From Gordonia westfalica (lineage in GTDB: Bacteria > Actinomycetota > Actinomycetes > Mycobacteriales > Mycobacteriaceae), in NCBI RefSeq assembly GCF_900105725.1, contig NZ_FNLM01000034.1:2604001-2668000 (forward strand): a stretch of DNA of 64,000 nt, in the 5' to 3' direction. Under the pieces are notes generated by a model. The model did no database searches, had not been told where the DNA came from, and was given only the letters and a program-made list of their open reading frames with translations. Made by a program: the position numbers and the translations under genes. Of the stretch, positions 27,168 to 35,566 are shown piece after piece (positions within the stretch are counted from its first letter, which is position 1; each line of letters begins with the position of its first letter).

Positions 27168-27869
27168 CTACGACGCGTGCTCTGGTGAGCGCTGGCGGCG
27201 CACCCGGCGAGCTCGCGTGGCGAGAGGTCTCCTCGAGATCAACGACACCAGCCGAAAGTCGTAGCGACGGTTCCGGTACCACCGCCGCACTCGACGGGCC
27301 TGCTCCGTCCGCTTTCTCGCGGAACGTTCGGCCGCGATGTCGGACGAGCCTCGTACTCCGTAAGCGGCTCGCAGTTGTCGAATCCGCCGAGTGTGCGGCG
27401 ACTGCTCGTTCAACGGCCGTCCAGCCAGCCTGTACGCGGGATGACGGAAAATTCCTGCGATGAACCAAGCAATACATGAGAAGGACAGCATCCCCGCCGC
27501 GAAGACCACAGCAAGAACCTTCGAGTGAGGCGCTGTTCCGCTGGGCAAGAACATGATCGGGTAACCGACCGCGAACAGTGCAGTGAGCAGACTCAGCACA
27601 CGGAACAACAGCGCCATGCCGTCTTGTGGGCGGGGCATGGTGAGCAAGTCGAACTGGCGAAGGGCTTCTGCCCAGGAGTATCGCTGCTTGAGTGACGCAT
27701 GAGTGGGATCGACATCCTCGTCGGGCAGTAGCGCCACCAACCGCTCCACCTGTTCGAAGTAGCTCCGCCGGTGCTTGTAATGGACATATAGGGCGGCGAG
27801 CGCCGACACCAGCGGTACAAGCGCGCCGAGTAGCGCCAAGTAGAAACTTGGGTCGCCAAGCGTGTTCAA
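27168..27869 (-). CDS. Membrane protein, unknown
   Basis: A 233-residue protein. Hydrophobic helices lie at about 8-28, 88-108 and 118-140; between the first two is a polar loop (HRRSYFEQVERLVALLPDED), and the last 90 residues are very rich in Arg (RKRTEQARRVRRWYRNRRYD), so they face the cytoplasm and may bind RNA, DNA or lipid head groups. TTG 27869 is the likely start, as AGGGGG lies six bases upstream. No family is recognised. It lies between a decayed gene and an IS630-type element in an accessory region. Confidence 0.55.
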   Translation of the reverse strand: MNTLGDPSFYLALLGALVPLVSALAALYVHYKHRRSYFEQVERLVALLPDEDVDPTHASLKQRYSWAEALRQFDLLTMPRPQDGMALLFRVLSLLTALFAVGYPIMFLPSGTAPHSKVLAVVFAAGMLSFSCIAWFIAGIFRHPAYRLAGRPLNEQSPHTRRIRQLRAAYGVRGSSDIAAERSARKRTEQARRVRRWYRNRRYDFRLVSLISRRPLATRARRVRRQRSPEHAS

Positions 27870-28089
27870 GCCGAACCCCCTGCTGTTGGTGCACCTTTAC
27901 CGAGCCCTCTCGGATTCGGGCTGACGCTAGCAGCGAGTACCGACCGATCGGCGGATGAGTTGCTCCGACCTGCAGCACTCCGCGCGGCGGGGTTTCTGCC
28001 GCGTGTAGGTGGCCGCCCTCAGGAAGGCTGGCCTCGCGACCGGGCCGCCGTCGAGCGGGGTCGCCGGCCTCGTGAGCGAAGCGAGCCGT

Positions 28090-29196
28090 CTAGTGTCCTG
28101 AGTCATTAATTCGTGTGCAGTAGTGGGCGATGGAGTCGAGGATCTGGTCAGCGGTCTTGACCCACACGTAGGGGCGGGGGTTGTCGTTCCAGGTCTCGAT
28201 CCACGCTCTGATGTCGGCATTGAGTGCTCGTACGGTGCGGTGGGTGGAGCGTTGGAGTTTCTTGGTGGTCAGTTCGGCGAACCAGCGTTCGACGAGGTTC
28301 ATCCAGGATGAGCTGGTGGGGGTGAAGTGGACAACAAACCGCGGGTGCGCGGTCAGCCATCGCTTGACCGCGGGTGTCTTGTGGGTGGAGGCATTGTCCA
28401 TGACCAGGTGGACGTCGAGCTCGTCGGGTACCTCGGCGTCGATCTTGCGGAGGAATCCGATGAATTCCGTTGCGCGATGCCGTGAGTGAAGCGAACCGAT
28501 GACTTTGCCCGACGCGATGTCCAACGCCGCGTACAGGCTGGAGGTGCCGTTGCGCACGTAGTCGTGGCTGGCCCGTTGCGGGGTGCCCGGGAGCATGGGA
28601 AAGATCGGCTGGGTGCGATCGAGCGCTTGGATCTGGGTCTTCTCGTCAACGCAGAGCACCAGGGCACGTTCGGGTGGGTTCATGTAGAGCCCGACGACGT
28701 CGCGGACCTTTTCGGTGAACATGGGATCTTTCGACAGCTTCCACGAATCCTGTTTGTGTGGAGCCAATCCGAACGCTCTCCATACACGCGAAACAGTTGA
28801 CTGCGACATGTCGAGATGCTCAGCCATCGACCGAGTCGACCAGTGTGTCGCATTCTTCGGAGTGGTCTCGAGAGTTGCGGTGATCAGGTCTTTGATCTGC
28901 TCGTCGCCGACGGTTCGAGGTCGCCCGGGCCGGGGTTCGTCGAGCAACCCCTCGCAGCGGTGCTCGACGAACCGGCCTCGCCATCGCCGCACGGTACCTC
29001 GGTTGAGGCCGAGTCGTTGTGCCACTTCGGTATTCGACCCGCCATCTGCGGCAGCGAGAACGATTCGTGATCGCATCGCCAAACCCGAGGCCGTCGTTCG
29101 CCGACGCGCCCACCCTTCGAGCTCACGGCGCTCGTCATCGGTCAGAACAATATCCACTGCTCGCGGACCCCGGGTTGCCATTCCCCAGTCTATCAA
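28090..29196 (-). CDS. IS630-family transposase
   Basis: A 368-residue transposase. Two helix-turn-helix units lie in the N-terminal third (TEVAQRLGLNRGTVRRW and MAEHLDMSQSTVSRVW). The catalytic DDE triad of the Tc1/mariner superfamily is visible: D in LVLCVDEKTQIQAL, D in HLVMDNASTHK and E in SSWMNLVERWFAEL. Length and order fit the family. The last codons (INDSGH) lie inside the terminal inverted repeat, and the stop TAG is made of the duplicated TA plus the first G of flanking DNA, so the element does not carry a whole stop codon of its own. The start may be a little inside 29196 (ATG 29181). Confidence 0.95.
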   Translation of the reverse strand: MIDWGMATRGPRAVDIVLTDDERRELEGWARRRTTASGLAMRSRIVLAAADGGSNTEVAQRLGLNRGTVRRWRGRFVEHRCEGLLDEPRPGRPRTVGDEQIKDLITATLETTPKNATHWSTRSMAEHLDMSQSTVSRVWRAFGLAPHKQDSWKLSKDPMFTEKVRDVVGLYMNPPERALVLCVDEKTQIQALDRTQPIFPMLPGTPQRASHDYVRNGTSSLYAALDIASGKVIGSLHSRHRATEFIGFLRKIDAEVPDELDVHLVMDNASTHKTPAVKRWLTAHPRFVVHFTPTSSSWMNLVERWFAELTTKKLQRSTHRTVRALNADIRAWIETWNDNPRPYVWVKTADQILDSIAHYCTRINDSGH

Positions 29197-29226
29197 CCGA
29201 ATGACAATTAATGACTCAGGACACTA
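28091..29226 (-). mobile_element. Complete IS630-family insertion sequence
   Basis: The element is bounded by perfect 21-base inverted repeats (28091-28111 and 29206-29226), each starting with TA. TA is the known target of IS630/Tc1 elements and is duplicated on insertion, so the mobile part is probably 28093-29224. One full-length transposase gene fills it. With intact ends and gene it is likely recent and possibly active. I cannot tell from the flanks whether it broke a gene. Confidence 0.93.
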
Positions 29227-29572
29227 GGTAGTTGCCCCACCCGACGAGACCCACGGCACCGTCGTGCTCGTCAAGCTTCTCGCGCCCGGGAGCCGACGTT
29301 GGTGAATGCGTTGTGGGTGCGGCATCCCAACGACCACCGTCCGGCCGGTTGGTTGGCGCCATTGAGCTTGGCCGGCGGTTCGATTGGGCCCTATGACTTG
29401 TCGTGCAGTAAGTGTGATCCATTCGCCGGTCAGATCGGTCGGCGGAGCCGGTCCGCAGGGTTTGTCAGACCCCCGATGTACAACTGAAGACACAGAAAAT
29501 TTGATGACGCAGCAGTAGTCAACGACGGTCCCACCCAACCGCATTGCCTCCATGAGAGGGACGGCTGCCGTC
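29227..29572. other. Intergenic region right of the IS element
   Basis: No complete gene is visible in these 346 bases. Immediately after the IS the plus strand reads PPDETHGTVVLVKLLAPGS before a stop at 29301, which could be the end of a gene cut by the insertion, but the left flank of the IS shows no matching coding part. No SOS box is present ahead of the HNH gene, unlike its second copy. Confidence 0.35.
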
Positions 29573-30826
29573 ATGATCGACACCGACACCACTTCACTCG
29601 ACGCACTCCTCGACCAACTCGTCGAGATCACCGCACCAACAGATGACCCCACCGGCCGCACGACGTGCGCGCAGTTGGAGTTCTGGCGGCTGATCCGCAA
29701 TGTCGCCGACCATCAGATCGCCACCCACGCAGCGACTCTCGATTCGCTGGGCGTTGCGGAGAAAGCCGGGTCGACCACCAAGAAACTGTTGATCGAGATG
29801 GGACTCCCACCCGCGGCCGCCACCCGCACCATCCGCATCGCCGACAGCCTCGGCACACTGAGCAAGGTCGAGGCGTGTGCCGCCTACGGGCGCCTGTCGG
29901 GTGAGATCGTCGACGCCATCGTGCGTGGCATGACTGCAATCGAGAAACGGTCCCCTACAGCACTTTCCGACGACGAGCGGGCCGTCTATGAGACCGAACT
30001 CCTCACCCAAGCACTGTCGGGTGCCACACCCGCCGAAGTGCACAAGCATGCCCAGACGATCGGCAACACCATCGCCGACGATCAGGGTGGCATCCCCGCG
30101 TGTGATGATCGGTCTCTGGACGCCCTGTCGCACCACCTGACTGATGACGGTCGCGTCGAGATCTATGGCAACGTGACGCAGAGCGTGGGTGAGAAGTTCG
30201 TCGCGATGATCGACGAACGTTCGGTGCCGCGACCGGAACCGGATGGTTCTCCTGACCGGCGCTCGGCCTCCCAGATCCGCGCCGACGCACTCGAGGTGTT
30301 GCTCGACCAGGCCGCGGCGGGCGCTTCGATGGACACCATCGGTGCACCGCGAACCCAGACCTTACTGACCATCCCCGCCCACGGCGGCAACCCCGCATCC
30401 CTGCCCTGGACCGGACCGACCACCCAAGCCACCGCGAAACGGTTGTCCTGCGACGGAACCCTGACCGAGATCATCATCGACGGCGAAACCGTGCCCCTGC
30501 AGATGGGCCGCGAACGACGACTATTTCCCCCACACCTGCGCAAGGCGATCATCATCCGCGACGAGAACTGCATCAAATGCGGTGCCCCACCGTCACATAC
30601 GCAGGTACACCACATCGAGCACTGGACCGACAACGGCGAGACCGAACTCGACAACGGCTGCCTACTCTGCCAACGCTGCCACACCCAGGTCCACCACAAC
30701 GGCTGGGACATCATGATCGGCTTCGACCGCCACCCCTGGCTCATCCCACCCGCCGACATCGACCCCCAACGCCGACCGCTACCCGCCTACAACCGCCGCA
30801 CCATGCGACTCGACGACGCCGCCTGA
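29573..30826 (+). CDS. DUF222 / 13E12-type HNH endonuclease-domain protein, copy 1
   Basis: A 417-residue member of the 13E12 repeat family of actinobacteria. The DUF222 helical region covers most of the protein; residues 330-385 carry an HNH motif with zinc-binding Cys pairs: CIKCGAPPSHTQVHHIEHW, then ELDNGCLLCQRCHTQVHHNGW. HNH domains nick or cut DNA, but the role of the family is not established; in mycobacteria several members are LexA-controlled. ATG 29573 is used because it aligns with copy 2; ATG 29552 is possible. The reading frame ends normally in RTMRLDDAA. Copy 2 lies 3.7 kb downstream in a long direct repeat. Confidence 0.88.
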   Translation: MIDTDTTSLDALLDQLVEITAPTDDPTGRTTCAQLEFWRLIRNVADHQIATHAATLDSLGVAEKAGSTTKKLLIEMGLPPAAATRTIRIADSLGTLSKVEACAAYGRLSGEIVDAIVRGMTAIEKRSPTALSDDERAVYETELLTQALSGATPAEVHKHAQTIGNTIADDQGGIPACDDRSLDALSHHLTDDGRVEIYGNVTQSVGEKFVAMIDERSVPRPEPDGSPDRRSASQIRADALEVLLDQAAAGASMDTIGAPRTQTLLTIPAHGGNPASLPWTGPTTQATAKRLSCDGTLTEIIIDGETVPLQMGRERRLFPPHLRKAIIIRDENCIKCGAPPSHTQVHHIEHWTDNGETELDNGCLLCQRCHTQVHHNGWDIMIGFDRHPWLIPPADIDPQRRPLPAYNRRTMRLDDAA

Positions 30827-30949
30827 CACACACAAGCTTTCGCGCAGCAGAATTTCGATACGACTCGCCGCAAGCTCCTCACCTACTCAACCAGCAGTGG
30901 CACCCGACATCAGCCGGGACCGCATCCGATCCTTGACAACTCCACAGTG
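29645..30949. repeat. 1.3-kb direct repeat, left copy
   Basis: From the codons for DPTGR of the HNH gene to a point 120 bases past its stop, this stretch is closely similar to 33310-34611 in the same orientation; the 3' part, including non-coding sequence, is nearly identical. Two alpha/beta hydrolase genes lie between. Such a pair can recombine to delete or amplify the interval. Confidence 0.8.
30853..30895. repeat. 43-base dispersed repeat, copy 1
   Basis: The unit starts TTTCGATACGACTCGCCGC and ends CTACTCAACCAGC. Further copies lie at 30966-31008 and 34515-34557, differing at few positions. All are intergenic and in the same orientation. It looks like a short genome-wide intergenic repeat of unknown role. 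Confidence 0.7.
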
Positions 30950-30965
30950 TTTGGCGCCGGCGTGG

Positions 30966-31008
30966 TTTCGACACGGCTCGCCGCAAGCTCCTCACCTACT
31001 CAACCAGC
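30966..31008. repeat. 43-base dispersed repeat, copy 2
   Basis: This copy starts TTTCGACACGGCTCGCCGC and lies 70 bases after the first, outside the long direct repeat. It therefore spread independently of the HNH gene duplication. Confidence 0.7.
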
Positions 31009-31106
31009 GACTTCTTCTGGCAGAGTAGGCCCGAGGCGCCAGCCGACCGTCTCCCCGCTGGCGGAGTAGCGACGACCGAGCGCGGCGAGGACGCCGCGTA
31101 TCGAGG

Positions 31107-32006
31107 TCACCCTGTCGGCGGAACCTGCACCGCTGCACGGGAACTCACCGCGTCGAGCGCCTCGGTGAACGGCGGGATGAAGAACCGCGCGCCGAGGACG
31201 CAGCAGGCGTGACCGCCGTCGACCTCGAAGCGTTGCGACCCGGGGATGCCGTCGAGGAGCAGTTGCTGGCGTTCGGGCTCGACGACGCGGTCACGGGTGG
31301 ACACCACGACGGCGGTCGGGACGTCGATCTCGTGGAGCCAACTGCGGGAGTCGAATTGGCCCAGTCCGTTTCCGAATTCGCCGAGATGCGACAGCGGCGT
31401 CGAGAAGAATTGCCGCAGCGCCCAGATGGACGTGTGTGACGTCGTCTTGTTGAGACTCTTATCGGAGATGCGCGGGAGCAGTCGGTAGAGCGGCGTCAGA
31501 ATGCGGCCGGTCCGTTCCGACGACCTTCGGTGCTTGGGGTCGTTGGTGCTGAAGAACGGGCCCGTCGAGCAGAGCACCAGACCCGACACCCGCTCGGGAT
31601 GACGACGCCACACCAGCTGGGCGATGCCGCCGCCCATCGAGAAGCCGGCGGCGATGAACCGGTCGATGCCGAGGACGTCGGCGACGGCGACCACGTCGTC
31701 GGCACAGTCACGGAGGTCGAAGGTGTCCGACTCGATGCCGCGACCGTGCCAGCGGGCGTCGAGGGTGATCACCCGGTAGCGGTCGTTGATCGCCGGGATG
31801 GTCGGGTACCAGCACAGCAGGCCGGTGGTCAGCACCGAATGCAGCAGGAACACCGCCGGGGCGTCGCGGGGACCCGAATCGGTGATGAAGGCGCGTCCGC
31901 GACCGGGAAGGTCGAGCATCTGACCCGGGGGAATGTCCGTGGCCGGGTACGGCGTGAAGACGTGGCGGACTGCTCTGGCGGCGCCGTTGAGAAACTCGGG
32001 GATCAC
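31107..32006 (-). CDS. Alpha/beta-fold hydrolase
   Basis: A 299-residue serine hydrolase. FLLHSVLTTG near residue 55 resembles the oxyanion HG region, AAGFSMGGG near residue 120 is the nucleophile elbow with Ser, STRDRVVEPE gives the likely acid and VDGGHACC the catalytic His. GTG 32006 is used since longer forms run into the divergent gene. It is probably an esterase or lactonase with a small-molecule substrate. It shares a 30-base intergenic gap with the next gene, which is transcribed the other way, so both promoters must overlap. No signal peptide. Confidence 0.8.
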   Translation of the reverse strand: MIPEFLNGAARAVRHVFTPYPATDIPPGQMLDLPGRGRAFITDSGPRDAPAVFLLHSVLTTGLLCWYPTIPAINDRYRVITLDARWHGRGIESDTFDLRDCADDVVAVADVLGIDRFIAAGFSMGGGIAQLVWRRHPERVSGLVLCSTGPFFSTNDPKHRRSSERTGRILTPLYRLLPRISDKSLNKTTSHTSIWALRQFFSTPLSHLGEFGNGLGQFDSRSWLHEIDVPTAVVVSTRDRVVEPERQQLLLDGIPGSQRFEVDGGHACCVLGARFFIPPFTEALDAVSSRAAVQVPPTG

Positions 32007-32036
32007 CCATACAACGCTACGTGAGATGCTGGTCAC

Positions 32037-32954
32037 ATGATCGACATCGCCCGTCCGAAAATCGAGGGGTCGATCGCCGTGGCCGACGGTGATCGTCGAA
32101 TCGGCTTCGCCGAATACGGATCGGCCACCGGACGGGCCATCATCTGGCTCCACGGAACGCCCGGAGCGCGCCGTCAGATCCCCGTCGAAGCACGTGGGCA
32201 TGCCGCTGAGCGGGAAGTTCGGCTGATCGGGCTGGACCGGCCCGGTGTCGGGGCGTCGACGCCGTACCGGTACGACGCCATCGCCGACTTCGCCCCCGAC
32301 CTCGAGAGTGTCCTCGAAGCCCTCGGCATCGACGAGTTCGCCATCATCGGCCTCTCCGGCGGCGGGCCGTACGCGCTCGGAGTGGCGCACGCGATGCCCG
32401 ATCGGGTGATCGCGGCGGGCATCCTCGGCGGCGTCGCCCCGACCGTCGGCCCCGACCGCATCCCCGGCGGCGCGATGAAACTCGGCTCGTTCCTGGCGCC
32501 GGTCGTCGGTGTCGCAGGGTCGCAGATCGGGCAGGTCCTGAGCACGGCACTCCGCTTCGCGCGACCCATCGCCGAACCGGCCATCAGCATCTACGGCCAC
32601 TTCTCCCCCGAAGCCGACCGTGAACTGTTGGCGCGCCCCGAGTTCCGCGCCATGTTCCTCGACGACCTGCTCCACGGCGGGCGTCGGGCGATGGAAGCGC
32701 CGTTCGCCGACGTCGTCGTCTTCGCGCGGGACTGGGGCTTCCGCGTCTCCGACGTCCAGGTGCCCGTGCGCTGGTGGCACGGCGACCACGACCACATCAT
32801 CCCGTACGCCCACGGCGAGCACATGGTGTCGCTCCTGCCCGACGCCAAGCTGTTCGAACTGCCCGGCGAGAGCCATCTCAGCACCCTGCACATGGCCACC
32901 GACATCATCGACGAGCTGCTCGCGATCTGGGATCAGTCACGGGCGTTGAAGTAG
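32037..32954 (+). CDS. Alpha/beta-fold hydrolase
   Basis: A 305-residue hydrolase, only distantly similar to its divergent neighbour. IIWLHGTPGARRQ holds the oxyanion region, IIGLSGGGPYALG the nucleophile Ser, WWHGDHDHIIPY the acid and GESHLSTLH the catalytic His. The sequence resembles the epoxide-hydrolase/haloperoxidase branch often annotated in actinobacteria as general hydrolases. It is cytosolic, and the substrate is unknown. The ATG at 32037 has no clear ribosome binding site, so the mRNA may be leaderless. Confidence 0.82.
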   Translation: MIDIARPKIEGSIAVADGDRRIGFAEYGSATGRAIIWLHGTPGARRQIPVEARGHAAEREVRLIGLDRPGVGASTPYRYDAIADFAPDLESVLEALGIDEFAIIGLSGGGPYALGVAHAMPDRVIAAGILGGVAPTVGPDRIPGGAMKLGSFLAPVVGVAGSQIGQVLSTALRFARPIAEPAISIYGHFSPEADRELLARPEFRAMFLDDLLHGGRRAMEAPFADVVVFARDWGFRVSDVQVPVRWWHGDHDHIIPYAHGEHMVSLLPDAKLFELPGESHLSTLHMATDIIDELLAIWDQSRALK

Positions 32955-33222
32955 CACGGCTGTCAGAAGTACCCGTTGTGTGTGAGTTCGGCAGCGTTGA
33001 CGTAAGAGTCGCCGACGATTCGCGCCGTGTGACGGGTTTGCCCGCATCCATAGGTGAGCGAGTGGCCGTCATGAGGCGTTGTTGCGAATGTCGTCGGCGG
33101 CCGGCAGGGTGCGCCCGAGGGTAGGAGTCGGCGCTGTCAGCATTGCCCAGATCGTTCACATATGTGAAAGACATTGCGACGCCGTCGATTACCGAGGAAC
33201 TGGCTGTGGAGAAACCTCGCAG
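32955..33222. other. Intergenic region between the hydrolase and the SOS box
   Basis: I see no gene or structured element in these 268 bases. The short open frames on either strand lack start signals and coding bias. Confidence 0.4.
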
Positions 33223-33238
33223 TCGAACGTATGTTCGA
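33223..33238 (+). promoter_or_regulatory. LexA-type SOS box upstream of HNH copy 2
   Basis: TCGAACGTATGTTCGA is a perfect match to the mycobacterial SOS box TCGAAC-N4-GTTCGA. It overlaps a possible -10 (TATGTT, 33230-33235) with TGGAGA 17 bases upstream as -35, and ends 13 bases before the ATG at 33252. LexA binding here should repress the gene until DNA damage. In-frame ATG 33231 lies within the box and is an alternative start. Confidence 0.85.
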
Positions 33239-33251
33239 GTACATTGGAGTC

Positions 33252-34598
33252 ATGGCCCCGCTCGAACAGATCCTCGACACCCTCATCGAGATCACCCCAC
33301 CCGCCAACGACCCCACCGGCCGCCTCACATACGAACGGCTGGAGTTCTGGCGACTGATCCGCAACGTGGTCGATCATCAGATCAGCACGCACACAGCACC
33401 AATCGACGCATTACAGGTCGCCGAGAAGACCGGCTCCACCACCCGCAGGCTGCTCATCGAGATGGGATTCCCGCCCGCAGTCGCCACCCGCACCGCCCGC
33501 ATCGCCGACAGCCTCGGCATGCTGGGCAAGGTCGAGGCGTGTGCCGCCGACGGGCGCCTGTCGGGCGAGATCGTCGACGCCATCGTCCGTGGCATGACTG
33601 TGATCGAGAAGCGCTCACCCACACAGCTTTCCGATGACGAGCGAGCCGTCTACGAAACCGAACTCCTCACCCAAGCACTATCCGGTGCCACACCCACCGA
33701 AATACAGAAACGTGCGCAGACCATCGGCAACACCATCGCCGACGATCAGGGTGGCATCCCCGCGTGCGACGACCGCTCCCTCGACACCCTGTCCCACCAC
33801 CTGACTGATGACAGTCGCGTCGAGATCCACGCCAACGTCACCCAGACCGTCGGCGAGAAGTTCATCGCGATGATCGACGAACGCTCCGTGCCGCGTCCCG
33901 AACCCGACGGCACACTTGACCGACGCTCCGCCGACCAACGACGCGCCGACGCCCTCGAGACCCTGCTGGACCAGGCCGCCATCGGTGCGGCGATGGACAC
34001 CATCGGCACACCGCGAACCCAGACCTTGCTCACCATCCCCGCCGACGGCGGCAACCCCGCATCCCTGCCCTGGACCGGACCAACCACCCAAGCCACCGCG
34101 AAACGGTTGTCATGCGACGGAACCCTGACCGAGATCATCATCGACGGCGAAACCGTGCCCCTGCAGATGGGCCGCGAACGACGACTGTTCCCACCACACC
34201 TGCGCAAGGCGATCATCATCCGCGACGAGAAGTGCATCAAATGCGGTGCCCCACCATCACATACGCAGGTGCACCATATCGAGCACTGGACCGACAACGG
34301 CGAGACCGAACTCGACAACGGCTGCCTGCTATGTCAACGCTGCCACACCCAGGTCCATCACAACGGGTGGGACATCATGATCGGCTTCGACCGCCATCCG
34401 TGGCTGATCCCACCCGCCGACGTCGACCCCCGACGCCGCGCTACCCGCTTACAACCGCCGCACCATGCGACTCGACGACGCCGCCTGACACAGAGAAGCT
34501 TTCGCGCAGCAGGGTTTCGATACGGCTCGTCGCAAGCTCCTCACCTACTCAACCAGCAGTGGCACCGGACATCAGCCGGGACCGCATCCGTTCCTTGA
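33252..34598 (+). CDS. DUF222 / 13E12-type HNH endonuclease-domain protein, copy 2, with frameshifted C-terminus
   Basis: A 448-residue frame, highly similar to copy 1 from residue 20 on. The HNH motif is complete (CIKCGAPPSHTQVHHIEHW and CLLCQRCHTQVHH), so the catalytic part should be intact. Near 34436 two bases present in copy 1 are missing; the last 16 codons of the normal protein are read out of frame and translation runs through the old stop (34486-34488) to 34598, giving a basic tail of about 52 residues partly coded by the intergenic repeat. It has an SOS box, while copy 1 has none. Role of the family unproven. Confidence 0.85.
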   Translation: MAPLEQILDTLIEITPPANDPTGRLTYERLEFWRLIRNVVDHQISTHTAPIDALQVAEKTGSTTRRLLIEMGFPPAVATRTARIADSLGMLGKVEACAADGRLSGEIVDAIVRGMTVIEKRSPTQLSDDERAVYETELLTQALSGATPTEIQKRAQTIGNTIADDQGGIPACDDRSLDTLSHHLTDDSRVEIHANVTQTVGEKFIAMIDERSVPRPEPDGTLDRRSADQRRADALETLLDQAAIGAAMDTIGTPRTQTLLTIPADGGNPASLPWTGPTTQATAKRLSCDGTLTEIIIDGETVPLQMGRERRLFPPHLRKAIIIRDEKCIKCGAPPSHTQVHHIEHWTDNGETELDNGCLLCQRCHTQVHHNGWDIMIGFDRHPWLIPPADVDPRRRATRLQPPHHATRRRRLTQRSFRAAGFRYGSSQAPHLLNQQWHRTSAGTASVP

Positions 34599-34611
34599 CA
34601 ACTCCACAGTG
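33310..34611. repeat. 1.3-kb direct repeat, right copy
   Basis: This is the counterpart of 29645-30949. It is three bases shorter; two of these are lost near 34436, where the HNH frame shifts. Similarity stops right after TTGACAACTCCACAGTG in both copies, marking the end of the duplicated segment. Confidence 0.8.
34515..34557. repeat. 43-base dispersed repeat, copy 3
   Basis: This copy starts TTTCGATACGGCTCGTCGC and ends CTACTCAACCAGC. It lies within the right copy of the long direct repeat and is translated in the frameshifted tail of HNH copy 2. Confidence 0.7.
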
Positions 34612-34634
34612 AATCCGACCCGCGGAGCCGACTC

Positions 34635-34663
34635 CGTCCCGCCCGGCACTTCCGGGCGGGACG
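34635..34663. terminator. Strong hairpin between convergent genes
   Basis: CGTCCCGCCCGG (34635-34646) and CCGGGCGGGACG (34652-34663) form a perfect 12-bp GC stem with a 5-base loop, with outer arms GGAGCC and GGCTCC extending it. It lies between the plus-strand HNH gene and the minus-strand copD stop, so it likely terminates both. There is no U-run, which is common in high-GC actinobacteria. Confidence 0.65.
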
Positions 34664-34675
34664 GGTCGGAGGCTC

Positions 34676-35563
34676 CTACGGCGCGGTCGCCGACAAGCCG
34701 GCGGCGAGACCCAGCACCACGGCCATCAGGACCAGTTCGACGGCAGCGTTGCGGATCGACGCGGCCTCGGTCGCGCGGTGGCGTTCGGCGGCAGGCACCC
34801 AGCGACGTCGATGCCAGATGGCGACCCCTACGAGGGCCGCCAGCATCACGACCTTCGCCAGCAGGATCCGGCCGTAGCCGGTGGTGAACAGTGCCGACGG
34901 CCCGTCGATCTCGGTGAGGGCGGCGACCACACCGGTCACCGCGATCACTCCGACCGCCCACGGGGCGCGCTGCGAGAACACCGGCAGACTGCGTGCCCAC
35001 CCGGACCGGCCGCGCACCGACATCACCATCGCGGCGAGCAGCCCGCACCACCAGGCGGCGGCCAGCGCGTGGGCGCCGACGAGGAGTGGGCCGAGTGCGT
35101 TGTTGCCGGCGTGACCGGAGATCGCGGTGGCCAGCACCCCGATCGCCGCGAGCGCCCCGACCACGACGACGGGGATCGTGACCTCGGTCAGCAGGTCGAG
35201 CACCGCCCACGCAACGATGAGCAGGCCCGTGACCAGCGCGACCATCTCGGAGGCGCCGGAGGTGAGGACCTCACCGAAGTCGCCGGCGCGCACGTCGAGC
35301 ACGTCGGCGCCGGAGCGATCGGCGGTCCGCACCCAGGCGCTGATCAGTGTCGCCACCACCCAGACACCGGCGAGTGCGCCGATCCACTTCGACGACGGCT
35401 CGGCGTCGATGGTCGGCAGCAGGCCGAGACCGAGCACCACCACGGAGACGCCGAGCGCGAGGGTCGCGGGCAATGCCACCGTGTCCGGTCCGTCGGGGCG
35501 GGCGAGCAACCAGCTCACCAACAATCCGGCGAACAGGACCGGGACACCGGCCACGACCCTCAC
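34676..35563 (-). CDS. CopD-family copper transport membrane protein
   Basis: A 295-residue protein with about eight membrane helices. The segment LTSGASEMVALVTGLLIVAWAVLDLL and the later HAGNNALGPLLVGAHALAAAWWCGLL contain His residues in membrane context, as in the CopD/YcnJ domain, and GYGRILLAKVVMLAALVGVAIWHRRR is the typical closing helix. CopD is thought to move copper across the membrane after delivery by CopC. GTG 35563 lies three bases after the copC stop, so the pair is an operon; in other species both are one YcnJ protein. Confidence 0.85.
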   Translation of the reverse strand: MRVVAGVPVLFAGLLVSWLLARPDGPDTVALPATLALGVSVVVLGLGLLPTIDAEPSSKWIGALAGVWVVATLISAWVRTADRSGADVLDVRAGDFGEVLTSGASEMVALVTGLLIVAWAVLDLLTEVTIPVVVVGALAAIGVLATAISGHAGNNALGPLLVGAHALAAAWWCGLLAAMVMSVRGRSGWARSLPVFSQRAPWAVGVIAVTGVVAALTEIDGPSALFTTGYGRILLAKVVMLAALVGVAIWHRRRWVPAAERHRATEAASIRNAAVELVLMAVVLGLAAGLSATAP

Positions 35564-35566
35564 GCG

